A DNA stretch of 64,000 nt, from NCBI GenBank assembly GCA_036897095.1, contig JAYMSP010000068.1:29559-93558 (forward strand), in the 5' to 3' direction. Below the pieces are notes generated by a model. It worked only from the letters and a program-made list of their open reading frames with translations, was not told where the DNA came from and made no database searches. The stretch comes from Plantago elongata (lineage: Eukaryota; Streptophyta; Magnoliopsida; Lamiales; Plantaginaceae). The first letter of the stretch is position 1. The number at the start of each line of letters is the position of its first letter. Position numbers and translations under genes: made by a program. Below are positions 10,213 through 22,885 of the stretch, one piece after another.

Positions 10213-11774
10213 TAGGCCCTCAGGTTGGAGGATTCTACTCTTCTGCGTTGCTCCTTATAAATTATTCACATGTCAGCTGTTTTCTTACTGGTGATACATT
10301 TGACACCGTGCTTCGAATTCTATTCCATTTTTCTTATATTTGTTTGAAATGTATCAATCATCTGACCTTCGGCGTTAAAATTATTGATCCAAGAAGGAAG
10401 AGTACTTACATTTTGTTAGCTTTTTTTACGTGAAACTTATTACAGATCTTATTATCACGAGCTTAATTTGGATTGATGGCCAATTTTTATTTACATTATA
10501 ATACTTGGTAGCTTTACTCGGATTGAAATTTTGTGTACTGCCCAAAGTTTGGGAACGAATGTATTGATTTTTTTGCATGAATGTTCATCTAAATTGGCTT
10601 GTATGGTTGGCACAATGTAACTACACATTTCGTCCGTTTCTTATCTTTGTGCATGTGTTTAAGTTCCTTTCTAGGTTCTCAATAGTACATACCTGATATC
10701 TGTTTGATGGTTTATAGGACCCTGAGGATGCTACCATTTTGTAAAGCACACCCCCACTGTTCATTGTGGGGACCACCCCTACATTGAGGGGAGCAACCCA
10801 GGGTTGAAAAGACCTGTTTCTGAATTTTTAGTTGTTTCGCTCTCCAATTTTTTAATTCTATTCTATGCTGTTCTAATATTTCTTCAGGCTTGAGTCGGCA
10901 GATTCCATGTTCTAATTTAGATATCCAATGTTTTGTCTCTTGCATATTCTTACTGGGCTGTTTCCTGAGTAGATAGATTTGAAGTATTGTGTTGCTGCTC
11001 AATCTGTGCATTATAGTTCTGTTTTAGCTGTTGATCCTGGTCTAGTTGTCTATTTTAACCTGTGAATTTCATTTGATTATGTATCTGCTATTGCCCTGCG
11101 GAATACACGTGATTTATCCGTTTATAGGTGGTTAATCTTCAAGGGAATTACCATTGTTTTAAATTCCTCTGAATTTGCTATATCATCGAAGTTAGTACAT
11201 TGATTGCCAAGATAATAGATTGGTGGAGCAAATATTAAACATATTTTGTTCATGAATGTTGCTTCTATATAGAAAATCCATTAGGAGAAACATTAGACAC
11301 TGCTGTATATAAATGGGTTTGCTCCTTGGCATCCATCTGTATCCTCTAAAATTAAGTGAAATGGTATCAGCATGATACATTGCTTCCTCATAGCTATTGC
11401 ATTTGTTCCAGATTGCTGTTCATAAGCTTTGCTGGGTCTAAAAGCTTCCCAGGCATGTCTAACAAGAGTCTTAGCAAAGACCCCTTTTTTTTTTTTTTAT
11501 CTAATATGCACGAGTAAAAATTGTCATGCAAGTTTTTTGTCACCATGTCTATATTGAGCTTGATGAGTGGTTCAAATTAGAAATCCGTGTTTTTAGAGCT
11601 GCATCTGATGCACAACTGTATAACTGGATGGCCTGTAGAAATGCATCTGATGCGCAATTGTATAATCAAATTACCAGCCTTGTATAGTGCTTAGTAATTA
11701 CTACTACTTTCTAAAAGATATTTGTGCATTTTTGTTCTTGCTATTCTCTTCAAGACTTTATGGGTTCTTGTCTC
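10213..11774. other. RRP1 3' region and spacer
   Basis: The first few hundred bases after the stop are T-rich and probably hold the RRP1 3' UTR. No second gene is supported. A short duplication (GCATCTGATGC-type word at about 11602 and 11644) is visible. The tract ends at the target duplication of the hAT element. Confidence 0.5.
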
Positions 11775-12528
11775 TAAGGCTGAGCATCGGTTCAGGTCCG
11801 GACCGAATCGATCCCAGACCGATATGATCCGGACCGATATTAAGTCATTTTCTAATACTGAGGACCGGACTTAAATTGGCTCGGTCCAGGCCTGGACTTG
11901 GACCGAGCAGGTCCGGATTTTAAAAAAAATCAAAAAAATTAAAAATAGAAAAATGGTCGTTAACATAAGAGACATTTGTTAGAACTGTGTACAACTGAAA
12001 TAGAGGCGGAGCAGTGCAAAAAGATCGAGGCGGCGGCGAGGATAAACACTTAATCGAGGCCGTGAGAGGTAGAGGGAGGCGGCGGCGGAATGGATTGTGG
12101 TACGAATGTCAATATAATGGAGTAGAATTTCGATCTAACAATGAGAGGTGGAGGGTGGGCGCGAGATGGAGGAAGCAACGCGAGTTGTGGAGGGAGGCGG
12201 AGAGGAGCCCAAAGGTGGCTGGAGGCGACGTGGTGGTGGAGGGTGGTAGGAGGTGGAGGAGAGATTTTTAGGGCTGGGTTGAAATTTGAGATGGAGGAGA
12301 GACTTTGGAGGCTACGGTTTTGAAGGTGTGTTGAGAGAAAATTGGGTTTTCTGGTTTTGTACGAAACTTCGGTCCTGGTCGGTCTGACATGCAGTTTTTC
12401 GGTATTTGATTTGGACCGGATTGAGGACCGAGAAATGCAAAATTAAAATACCGAGGACCGGATCTAGTCGATTTAGGGCCGGCCAGAGGCCCGATTTTTC
12501 GGTCCGGTTCCGTTTCTGCTCACCCCTA
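11775..12528. mobile_element. Nonautonomous hAT element with perfect 8-bp target duplication
   Basis: The 754-bp element begins TAAGGCTGAGCA. Its other end, read inward, begins TAGGGGTGAGCA, a hAT-like terminal inverted repeat with two mismatches. CTTGTCTC flanks it on both sides (11767-11774 and 12529-12536), a perfect 8-bp duplication. Subterminal regions are full of GGTCCGGACC-type words in both orientations, the likely transposase-binding repeats. The middle (~12000-12320) is unusually G-rich and purine-rich and does not resemble the arms. It holds overlapping open frames (12014-12271 and 12141-12323) without a recognisable product. There is no transposase. Confidence 0.85.
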
Positions 12529-12829
12529 CTTGTCTCTGTTCAATGTTAGAGATTGAGGTAATGTCAATTTGATATATACCGGTATACTGTGTATATTCCT
12601 AAAATAGTGACTTAATACAACGATACTACTTTGTAATAATACTGTGATGTGATGTATATGAGCTTTCAAATTGCATATGTTCTTGTTTGTTCTGGGTTCA
12701 CCGCGTTGTTTGGAAGCATGCATGATGTTGTTTTGGTACTACTAGTAGATTAGAATTTTAAGGAACACTTGTAAATCCTCCTTGTAGATTTCTGCTCTAA
12801 AATGATTCAAGTGCAATGATATGTACAAT

Positions 12830-13900
12830 ATATTCCGACGTCCTAAAGTCATGATAATAAGCCACGACTTACCAAGAAGGACGAACCTATCACTATTTCC
12901 AAGCAGGGCCGTTTCTAGTGCTCCTAGGCCGTCACTCGAGCTCTTAGTTGGACTCTTATGTGATGAGCCAGAAAAAAACACTTGGGGCCGGCATGGTGTC
13001 TCCTTGACCACGACCTCACGTAGAAAAAACTATTCGGGACAAAGTTCTCTATAAAATGGGCCGGCATCACATTTCCCTCATCACGGCCCTTGAAGGAAGA
13101 CGAACATGTCACTATCATTAAGATTAAGTCCACGCACCATCAATCTCTGACGATACGTATCATCATTCCGCTAGGCCGACATTACTTCGGTGTGTCAGAA
13201 TTCAAGCTCCGGCGGAATTCTACTATAAATATAGCACATTTACTCATCATTAAGGTACACAACTACTAACCAAAAATCTACTCTCTAGACTTTGAAGGCT
13301 GAGACTACACTCTCCCAACCTCAAACACGAAAAGTCCGTACTAAGACAAACCGGACCAAAAGGGTCTAACCCCTTCCACTTGTTTCAGGTGTCTAATGAC
13401 GGCCCTCCTATTATTACGATGGACTCCCTCTTAGTAATGGTCACAAGTGACGTAGCGAAGGCCACGTGTGAAGTAGCATCAACCAAGTGACGTAGCAAAG
13501 GCCACTTGTGGAGTAGCATCAACCAAGTGACGTAGTGACGGTCCCCCCTGACGTTACGACGACCCTCTTACCTAGTGAAGGAATTTCCTCACGAAGGACT
13601 TGTCTCACGAAGGAAAAACATTTGTTACGGCGGCCCTCTTATCTAGTGAAGGCCCTTTAACCTAGCAACAACCTCTTACCTAGCGAAGGCCTTTGTACTT
13701 AGCGGCGGCCTCTCTTCCGAGACAATCCCTTTGCCTCGAACTACTGACTAACGCAAGACTTAACTAACATATCTAAAAACTCATAGACTTAGACGAGCTA
13801 AAGAGAATTCTCTAGTGAACTATGACGAACTAGACTCTATGTAATCCTCGAACTTTGCCTTATCCGGATTTACACACTATCATGCAACTTTTGGGTCACA
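12830..13900 (+). mobile_element. LTR-like tract, unclassified
   Basis: Base composition and word use differ sharply from the flanks, with many GGCC and CACGA words and few long A/T runs. A TATAAATA box at 13224-13231 is followed by a leader-like stretch (TACTCATCATTAAGG, CTCTCTAGACTTTGAAGG), as in promoter-leader parts of gypsy-class LTRs. No internal coding region, primer-binding site or target duplication is visible, so this would be a solo or broken LTR. Borders are approximate. Confidence 0.35.
13445..13545. repeat. 40-bp tandem repeat in LTR-like tract
   Basis: Units start at 13445, 13485 and 13525 with exact 40-bp spacing. Each opens AAGTGACGTAG; the first two continue with GCCAC and GTAGCATCAACC. 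The third is partial. Looser relatives (CCTAG(T/C)GAAGG) continue to about 13700. Confidence 0.85.
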
Positions 13901-16900
13901 ATTTGAAGTTGAAATTCTCTTAGTGTAGAAAAATCAGTGTTCACAATATGAATATGTGATGAACAATCAAGTGAGCATATTGGATAAATTGTCAGGTAGT
14001 GGGGAAATCGTATCGGCCCCAAATGATGCAGCTAAGTGTTACTACTGGCGAGGTTAATTATATGATACACCATAAAATCATTGAAATTTGTCTTTATTAT
14101 TGACGTTAACTCAGCTTCAAATCATTGCTTTACGTCTATTACATTACACGGACCTTAACTTGTTGTTTAGCAATTAGCCGTGCTCATTTGTTCTGATTCC
14201 ACCAAAGGGGAAAACATACTGTTTGCTTTCTTTGGAGTTTTCATACTCAATTTGAATCATTACCGACGTAATCCGTATACTATTATTTTATGATTGCAAG
14301 TCACAAAATGAGGGCCATCAGATATATACATGGGGCTCAGCTGGGGCCTGGGCCAAAATAAGGATTTAAACCCAAACCCCAACAAGTGTGTGGATGTGTT
14401 TAGCCCCTAGTTCAGTAGTTGTGATTAGAAATACATACTCCATTTTCGGAAAAAAAAAGTCATTTTTCATATTTTAAGTTGTGAATGTTACGTTCTGGTA
14501 CCTTCAAAAAATCATTTTACATAACAGAAATAATTTAAGGTGCTAAAAATGGTAGCATTCACAATATAGGACGTGGGAGAAATGCAGACGAATACTTAAT
14601 TGGAAATTTTTATAAAAAAGATAGACTTAATTTTACTTTATGTCTTTATTATGATTATATAGCTACGATTAATAATGTGATTTTTCAGCACAGAAATATA
14701 TGTAAAGTAAAAGTAACATTATTTTGTTTGAGTTGGTTTTACTAAATCCTTTTTGGTGATTAACAAGTAAAATACCCTTCACTAGAATTATCCCTTTAAT
14801 CATGATTAATGACAATGATTACTAGTCTAATTGATAAATACTATTTGAGCCCAAAAACTCATGGGTTAAATTCCCCCTATATGCCCCTTTTGTGCATTTC
14901 CTCCTTATGAAACCTAAAAATGATTTTGCGCACCTAACATAACTGTTAACATATAATTTACCAAGTGTAACACTAATATAAAAGACGTCGTTATTATTTC
15001 TCTATAATTCTAGTACATGAAAAACATATGTGGTATATTGGTATTGTATTGCACAGTGCAATGTGAAACCGGAACTGCAACTTCTGTTCGATTCCCAGTT
15101 CCCGATTCTATTTGTTCGGGTCTATTACATTGTATTGTCGAGACCATAATGACGGTCGAGTTATTTAGTCTTTTATTTTACGGTGAACAAACCATCCTAC
15201 CAAATCATGTAATGCATTATTAGTAAAGATGTTCCCCAAGAATTAGGGGTAGTTTAGATGATTATATACTGGTACTAGTCACCTAATGTGCCTTTCTGAT
15301 TGTTGCTTTAAGGCACGAGAATTGGAGTCCAACCAACTCCTTTAATTGCTTCTATCGATCATGTATTGAGTGGCATTTGGCATCCTAAGAACACTATCAA
15401 TCAATAAATCAATTAATTAAAAGGGGACCCTAAACTTACCTGTTCATCAACTGCCTCTCACATGCTCTTCTGGTACACGCATATCATTGTTGGATTCTCA
15501 GTTTGAATTAAAACTGGCATTTTTTGATGTTTTGTGATATTTAGGAATTCTAGCTTAAGAATCTATGTCAAATAGTTATTTTTTATATTTTTTTTCATTC
15601 TATTTTGGGCTACTTGAATGTGGTTTTGTTTTCTTTGCATTCTTTAATTTCCTCTTGCATTGGTTGTTGATATAGGTCTATCCTCTATCAAACTAAATAT
15701 TGCCGAGCCAGCTAGCTGTTTTCTCCCTAGGTGACACTCCCATATGAGATTACATGCAAATAATCGATTTTAAACGATAGAATTAATTAATATAAATTTT
15801 TATTAATAGAGAAAGCTTTGTTTGGAAGTTGTTTAAGCTAACAAAATACCTAATTCATACATTAGCTTAAAGCTTTTGAAACTACGTCCTAACCAGTAAT
15901 CGATCATCAACACCCCTTTGAGTTTGAGTTAACGAGGTACACTTGACTTAGACCATACACGTCACGCCAATATGATATTATTCGCTCTGCGTTGGAGCGT
16001 GCACGAATTTGCTCTTAAAATCATCCAACATACATTAAAACGTCTCATATTAACCTACATCGGTGGTCTTCTTATTTATCCCCTCGTTCTTAGTTAGTGT
16101 GGGATGCTGGTTATTACATTCTACCCTCCTTAAATTGTTCGACCCCTCATTGAGTTCTGAATAATATTAGAGTTGGATCGTCTCCAAACGTGCGAGGGTG
16201 TAGATGGTTGGCCCCCAGACATGAATACTCCATATACGGTTCAACAAGGACGTCAAAAAATTTAAGATTGAAGGGAGCTTGACTGAAAGATTCACCCATC
16301 AACACTCTTTCAATTTGAATGAGAGTTTATATCAAACATTAACGAACTTAAATTTTTATTTGGATATACACCATTCTAACATAAAAATTCATAACGAAAT
16401 ATTACGTGGGTTTCAAAATCTTAAACCATGGTACAAATGCCTATATATATATATACATAAATGATGGATGATATTATGATATAAAAGAAATTTACTATGC
16501 GTCGGCAATAATTCGCAGAGTCAATTTTACTAGAACGGGATATGTTGGTGGTCCTATTACTTGTTTGGATTTGAATAAGATGAAATTAAATATTAATTAT
16601 GTGCACATCATTTTTAACTTTAACGTAATGGCAGATCTGTCAATACAATTGGGGCAATCTTCTCTACTAATCACATTTCTGACCCTCGGGTAACCTTATG
16701 CTAGTTTATTCTAAACATTTCTTGTCACGAGTCACGACAAGACAAGACCCATTCTTAAAACTGCCAAATTTATTTACGCAATCAACCTCATGATTTAATA
16801 TTCATAAAAACTTCAAAATATGTGTAGAAACGTGATTAAAGAAATAGATTTTGTGATTTTTCATGACGATTTATGCACGCCAGGAAAAACCTTTTAGTGC

Positions 16901-17330
16901 ATAACTCATCAAAGTAGGAAATCTGAGTTTTAGTTGTTGGAAAAATAATGAATTGTTCTAGAGAATGGGTAAAAAGTGTTTGGGATATTTTGATTGTAAA
17001 ACCTGGTACAACTAATCTAGACAATAACCATGGTAATTTGGTCCGCTCTAAAGTCTAAGAAAGAGTGCAAGAGTACGTAATAATTACTAGTTCTCATTTT
17101 TGTTTAATGGTTATATCTTTATATGGAGTCCATATGTCACGTGAGATCTGTAACGTTCATATGTCATTATGAGTCGTAGCATTATCGAGTCAGCACCTAA
17201 CTTACAGTGACAAGTAATGTACTTGTTATTGAGCAATGTGTAATAAAGACGTCACCGTTTAAAAGAGGCGAATGCAATATACTCAAAAAGAGAGCTAAAA
17301 GAGTTGATAACTCTACACATATTTAAACAA

Positions 17331-17344
17331 CCCCCCCCCCCCCC
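17331..17344. repeat. Poly-C run of 14
   Basis: A run of 14 C bases. Such runs are prone to length error in sequencing and assembly. Confidence 0.95.
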
Positions 17345-18004
17345 ATAATGAACAATGTCCAGACGTGTGAAATTAAAAGTGTGAAAATTATACAATGCAA
17401 CCAACATATTACGTCAAGACCAACCTATACTAATGACTTTAGAAGTTTAGCTCCTTTAAATTATGATAATTTATCCCAATGAAGTAAGTGTAAAAGGTAC
17501 CACCATTAAGTTCTCACATAGCTTTTGAACTTATATTATTCAAAGCATGTATTAGCAGGACAGGAGTGTAATACTACTTGACAAAAATGATTTATCCAAC
17601 AGCTAATTCAGCTTAAATTATTGATGTTCTTGTCTCATGTCTTTATCTATCCAGAATCCACAATATTACCCCACATTCTTAAACTCCAGAGCTGGAAATT
17701 CATTGTTTTCACTGTTTATGATGTTAAAAGCTGATGCACCTATGAGTTGGCTTCATTTCTCTTCTTGGTCCTAAACCACCCAAAATCAGTCAGTCCTACA
17801 AGTCTTTTTGAGCATATCCATTCAAGATACGATCAAGATCTTAATGGATCTTTACTATCTTATTGCTAGTTCATAAGGCAAAACAAAAGAATTATGTAAT
17901 AATCTCTAAAAGAGGATTTTGGATAGCTAGAAGAGTGTATATATGTGACAAGCACTACAAGTACTCTTGCATGTATCCTTCAATCTAACATTGTTCTGAT
18001 ATAT

Positions 18005-21000
18005 TTACACGCTCGCTAATATAACACTAGGATTTGTAGTCACATTGTTCAAACTCCCAATCGAAACTGAATCATGTGGTGACGTTGAATACGAGCTATC
18101 GGAATCGAACTCACATTCATTTTCAAGATCCTCAAATCCCCAAAACGCTTCATGATCTTCCTCTTCATCCGGCACGCTCCATTTTTCCTTGTTAAGTTCT
18201 TCTTCCACTGTGATGACCTCTAATACCTGTCCAAGAGAATTATGATGAATGGTCAATGTCCATACTAATTCTTTAATGATTACCTCAGTATATAGAGCAC
18301 AAGAAGTATAGTCATTTGAGATAATATATACAAAACATGACCATATGAATTAGATTTACATTAGAAATGAACTGCAATTTTCTAATTAGGCACCTCAATT
18401 ACAGACTTTGCTGGACTGTTTCAATTGGAGAAGGCAACTAGACCCTTATTTTGGCCTGGCAATAGAGACAGGACAAGTAGACAACTAGCAACTTCCTTAA
18501 ATATATAAATCTAGTCTTGTATGGCTAGAGGTAAATCATGTATATGCTTTGTGTAAACTAAAGCAAGCAGATACTGCTGTCAAACAGATAATGGAATTTT
18601 TCTTGTCCCAATTTGCATAATACTAGACTTTGAATACAAGCAGTGTTTTAATTCCAGGCTTCGCCGAATATTCATGACTTCGTAGATGATAGACCATGGT
18701 AGACGGGTTACTACAAGTATAATGGTCAAGTGAGAATCGACTAAGATGCACATTCATGATTTCAAGATCATTATATGCCCTGGGGTGATGTGTCATGTGT
18801 GTCGTCTTGTATTCTATATATCCATGAAAAACACAATGAAAAAAAAAAACATGTAGCCAGTTCAGGGGTATTTGTGATATATCGACAACTTTGAGGGGCT
18901 GCGGTGATATTTTCATCTACTTGTTGAATCAGCCTGTACTGTGTAATTAATTTAACTACATGCAATGTTCTTTCACTCAATCAATTAGCAAATTAATAGT
19001 ACACTGGACCATTGAAAAGCAGCCATTTAAAGATTGTGTTAGATGAGAAATTGACATCAAGAGGGTATGTGGCATGGAATAAGGACAATTTAATTAACAG
19101 TAGTTAGTAGTAGTTTATGTCCTAATAAAGTCCCTACAGCACTAATCATGCAATAAATATCACCATTAGCAACTATTTAAACAATTCCAAATTCTTGAAT
19201 GTCATTGACAGCAACATCATTTGATATGCATTGTATCTTATCAATTAGCATTAAGCTTCTTTTAGGCCGGTCAACTACAAATGGTTCTTGCCACTTAAGT
19301 AGTAAACTGTTTCTTAAGTAAACAGAGTTGTTCTTTGTTAATCCAATATTCCAATTGATTATAGATTTTAAGTTGCATGAAAGCTTGATGATAATATGAG
19401 GTCTCTATCAGGAACTCAGTAATCAGTGTTGAAAAAGTTAGCGTGAGTTTTGGTCAACTCATCTCCTTGCAACATGCGCAAACTTAAACTACACTTCACA
19501 CATCACAAATTGACATGCTTGTTATAAAATCCTTAACATCTGTGATCTGTCTGTAAAAGTATAACCCTGTTGTAGTATATTATATAACGAATTGACTGAA
19601 GCAGTGTGTAGCTTGCTTAAGCGAACAAAGACAGGAAGAGTTAAAACAGACCTATGCTTTGAAGTATTAGTGAAGTGTTAGAAGAAAATATGTTACCTCA
19701 CTCATGGCAGGGCGCCAAATTGGAGAAGCACGGATGCAGAGAGACGCAGTGAATGCTAGTCTGTTAAGTTGTGCAACATCGTAGTCCTCGCCAAGCATGG
19801 GATCAACTACTTCATTTGCGTTTCCTTGTTTTAGTATAGGTTTGGCCTATTTGAATGACATGATTAACAGTTTTAATTAAACTCAGGGGATTTCAAGAAT
19901 GTGGACTAATATGATACGAGTGTGTGAATGTTTAATTACCCAAGTATGCAGACTTTGGTTAGAACCATCCACAGGTTTCTTTCCAGAAATAAGCTCTAGT
20001 AAAAACACCCCAAAGGCGAAAACATCGGTTTTCTCATCTACCACTCCGTGCATGAAGTATTCTGGTGCCAAATGCCTGCGAAAATTCACTAACCACGTCA
20101 ATTTTACCGTGTTTAATCATTTTGCTAGTGATGTTATGGAGTAGTATGAACAATGTTTTACCCGAATGTTCCTTCGATTGGAGCTATGGAATGATGACTC
20201 CATTGCGATGGAAGCCATTTTGCCAACCCGAAATCGGATATCTACACGACACAAGAAGCAACAGAGTTACTATAACTTATTGTAGGGGTATTAGTTCTTC
20301 TACATTTCTAAACCTTACTCATTTCTAGGCCTACTAATGTGAAAGCTGCTTCTATCAATTTCAGTACTTTTTTCGCATAAATTTTGAAATCAAAAGAGCC
20401 CAATTTAATCATCCAAACTCCAAATTCTAAAATGGTATTGAGAGTTACTTGAGCAAATTATGTAGACAACCATAAAGGATATAGAAAGTAAAAGTGTGAA
20501 AGTAAAGCCATTATGAAGTATTAACAATGAATAGTACCTGAGGCTCAAAATCATCAGTTAACAGAACATTTGAAGCCTTAATATCTCTATGAATAATTCT
20601 CCTTGGACAGGTCTTGTGCAAGTAATGTAGGCCCCTTGCAGTTCCTACTGCAATCTTGTACCTTGTTTTCCAGTCCATTATAGGCAATTTATCATCTGCA
20701 CGGGAATCACCAATATTGGTAACAAGTAATCACAACACAGAGAAAAACACAATCATTATCAAATTAGATCATTTTAACAACATAATTAACAACATACCAT
20801 GGAGAAGAGAACCAACAGAACCCTTTGAAGAGAACTGGAAAATGAGATAAAGCCCACTGTCAATACAACACCCAAGCAGAGCAGTCACATTAGGATGTTT
20901 AACATGTCCCAATGTTCCAATTTCAGTCAAGAACTCCTTCTCTTTCCTCTCATCTTTCTCTTGTTTTGTTAGCCTTTTCACTGCAATTGCTTGCCCATCT

Positions 21001-21341
21001 TCAAGCATTCCTTTGTACACCTCTGCAAAACCTCCTTTCCCTACCATATTCTCTGAAATTTTCAAAAACTTAAAACATCAAAATCATGTCTTTCCAAAGC
21101 TAACATCTTTAAACAAAGTTGAGAAATGAGAAATTCAAGAAAGTGGACCTGAAGAGAACCCATTGGTGGCAGCAAATATTTCCTCAAAAGAGAAGCATCT
21201 CCAAGTGGGTTTTTGAAAATACTCTTCCTCCTTGTTCCCCTGGTTTTTTTCAGGTGTAAAGTTGCAATCTTTTTCATCAAAACTGGCCTGGCGTTTAAGA
21301 GAAAAGAGCCTCTTCAAACTGGCTGTACGAATGTATTTCAT
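18005..21341 (-). CDS. Class VI receptor-like cytoplasmic kinase
   Basis: A soluble Ser/Thr protein kinase of 397 residues. Class VI includes the ROP-GTPase-binding kinases RBK1/RBK2, but the substrate here is unknown. Coding exons: 21341-21149, 21052-20798, 20695-20538, 20241-20162, 20075-19940, 19846-19697 and 18226-18005, with phases kept throughout. The N-terminus, [13 protein letters not shown], has no signal peptide or membrane span. Kinase motifs are complete: glycine loop [11 protein letters not shown] (69-79), ATP-binding K90, HRDIKASN with catalytic D187, DFG at D205-G207, then APEY. HRD makes it an RD kinase. The tail is acidic and Ser-rich ([20 protein letters not shown]). The upstream in-frame codons lack ATG, which fixes the start at 21341. 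The last intron is long (~1.47 kb). ROP binding is inference only. Confidence 0.9.
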
Positions 21342-22787
21342 GGTAGATTTTTTATGAGACTTACTCAGAGTTTTTGGACTGAGTTTTAGCAGAGGAGAAG
21401 AAGCCAACTGTATTGGAAGTACAGAATGGAACTCTCACACTTTGGAACTCAGAACAGGAAAGGACACAACAGAAAAGAGGTGGTGTATTTAAGAGAAGAG
21501 AAATAGAGAAGAGAAGACACTCTTATTATATGTTCAATTGTGTTTTAATGCATTACAATATTTGGAGAAAGGGTCAAATTGAAGTCTATGTCTTTGTGTG
21601 ATGTTTTTATTTGAACAACATTTATGAATTATATCATTGTGTTAAGGGGGGCCTAAATTATTTGCCAAATACAGGTGTTGTATTCTAAAACCAATATCAT
21701 TGGGGTGGTTGGTACTATGTTATTAGCCACTACACCTTGTAAAATGGAAATGAATAATCGATTAGAAGTTCTATAAGTTATACGTAAACGAGAATAAAAC
21801 TTAAATGTATTCGAAAGTAATCTATATTGATGAGATTCAATACGTGATTCATAACAATTTTACTGGTTCATGTAATCTAATTTAGTAACAATCAATGTAC
21901 ATTTTATGAGTTTTGTTAGCTTGTGAAGATAAGATACTCCCTCCATACCTTAAGAAATTCTTATTCACTTTCTGAAACAATTATTAATAAAAGGTACTAA
22001 AGTACAGGAGAAAATCGAGTTTAAATATAATGGAGTGTAAAGAATAAATAAGCGAAAAGGTTCGTTTCTTATAAATGAAAAATCCGTATGTAACACACAA
22101 TAATAAATTTTTTGATTCATAAATGTTGTCAAAAATTGTTACCCTTTGAACATATTCAACTTATTACATTGTTACTTAATTTTCCTTTGTAAATAGATTT
22201 CTTAAACTAACAATATAATGTCAATGCCACTTCAAGAAATCTATTATACTGCTCACCTAAAATAAATCCTCCCAATTAAAACTCACTATCCTTAATTAAA
22301 AAATCTAGCCATAAAGATAATTAATATAACTAGATCTAAATAAAAGTGAAGCTGCTCATCATGTGACATATGGAGCATTAAATTCTTGGTTGGTTGAATG
22401 AGGTTTAGAATACACAAGGCATGATTGGTTAGCTAGGTAGCAGCTACCTCTGTTTAGAAATTTTTGTTCCACGCAAAGAAAAGAATTATAATAAAGTTGT
22501 TCGACTAATTTCGGAAATAAGAATCATAATTTATTTTCATTATTTTGGTAAAAAGTTAATGGAACCAGCCACAATCTCCATTGACAAGTTACTCCAGTCC
22601 CTATACTAAAAGCAGGTATATGTTTCTAAGCTGCTCAAATGGCTTCTTCTACTTAACGATTTGTGCTTTTTGGTACTGGACACACTTTTTAGGTTGGATT
22701 AATACATTATTAAGAAGGATGCATTCTGCATATGTCTAAATACGATTTGATATAAGTTTAGGATTGGACATTTACGAATATACTCTA

Positions 22788-22885
22788 ATATAAATTGTGA
22801 AAATATAATATATTTTTTGAGGATTGAACCGCCATCATATAAATTGTGAAAATATAATATATTTTTTGAGGATTGAACCGCCATC
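22788..22885. repeat. Perfect 49-bp tandem duplication
   Basis: Two identical adjacent copies (22788-22836 and 22837-22885) start ATATAAATTGTG and end GAACCGCCATC. With no differences, the duplication is recent or kept by slippage. Confidence 0.95.

Larger units (their letters stand above)
12537..18004. other. Repeat-rich spacer between RRP1 and the kinase
   Basis: No coding gene is supported. It contains an LTR-like tract (~12830-13900) with a 40-bp tandem repeat, a poly-C run (17331-17344), and an unclassified moderately GC-rich stretch (~15880-16250) that reads like an old repeat. The part next to 18004 is likely the 3' UTR of the kinase. Confidence 0.5.

Noticed and set aside
12014-12323. 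Arg/Gly-rich open frames in the hAT core as a gene
   Set aside because: They overlap in different frames and reflect G/purine bias, with no motif.
21943-22260. CTCCCTCCATACCTTAAG as a second Stowaway-type MITE
   Set aside because: Only one end is convincing; no paired right end with TA flank was found.
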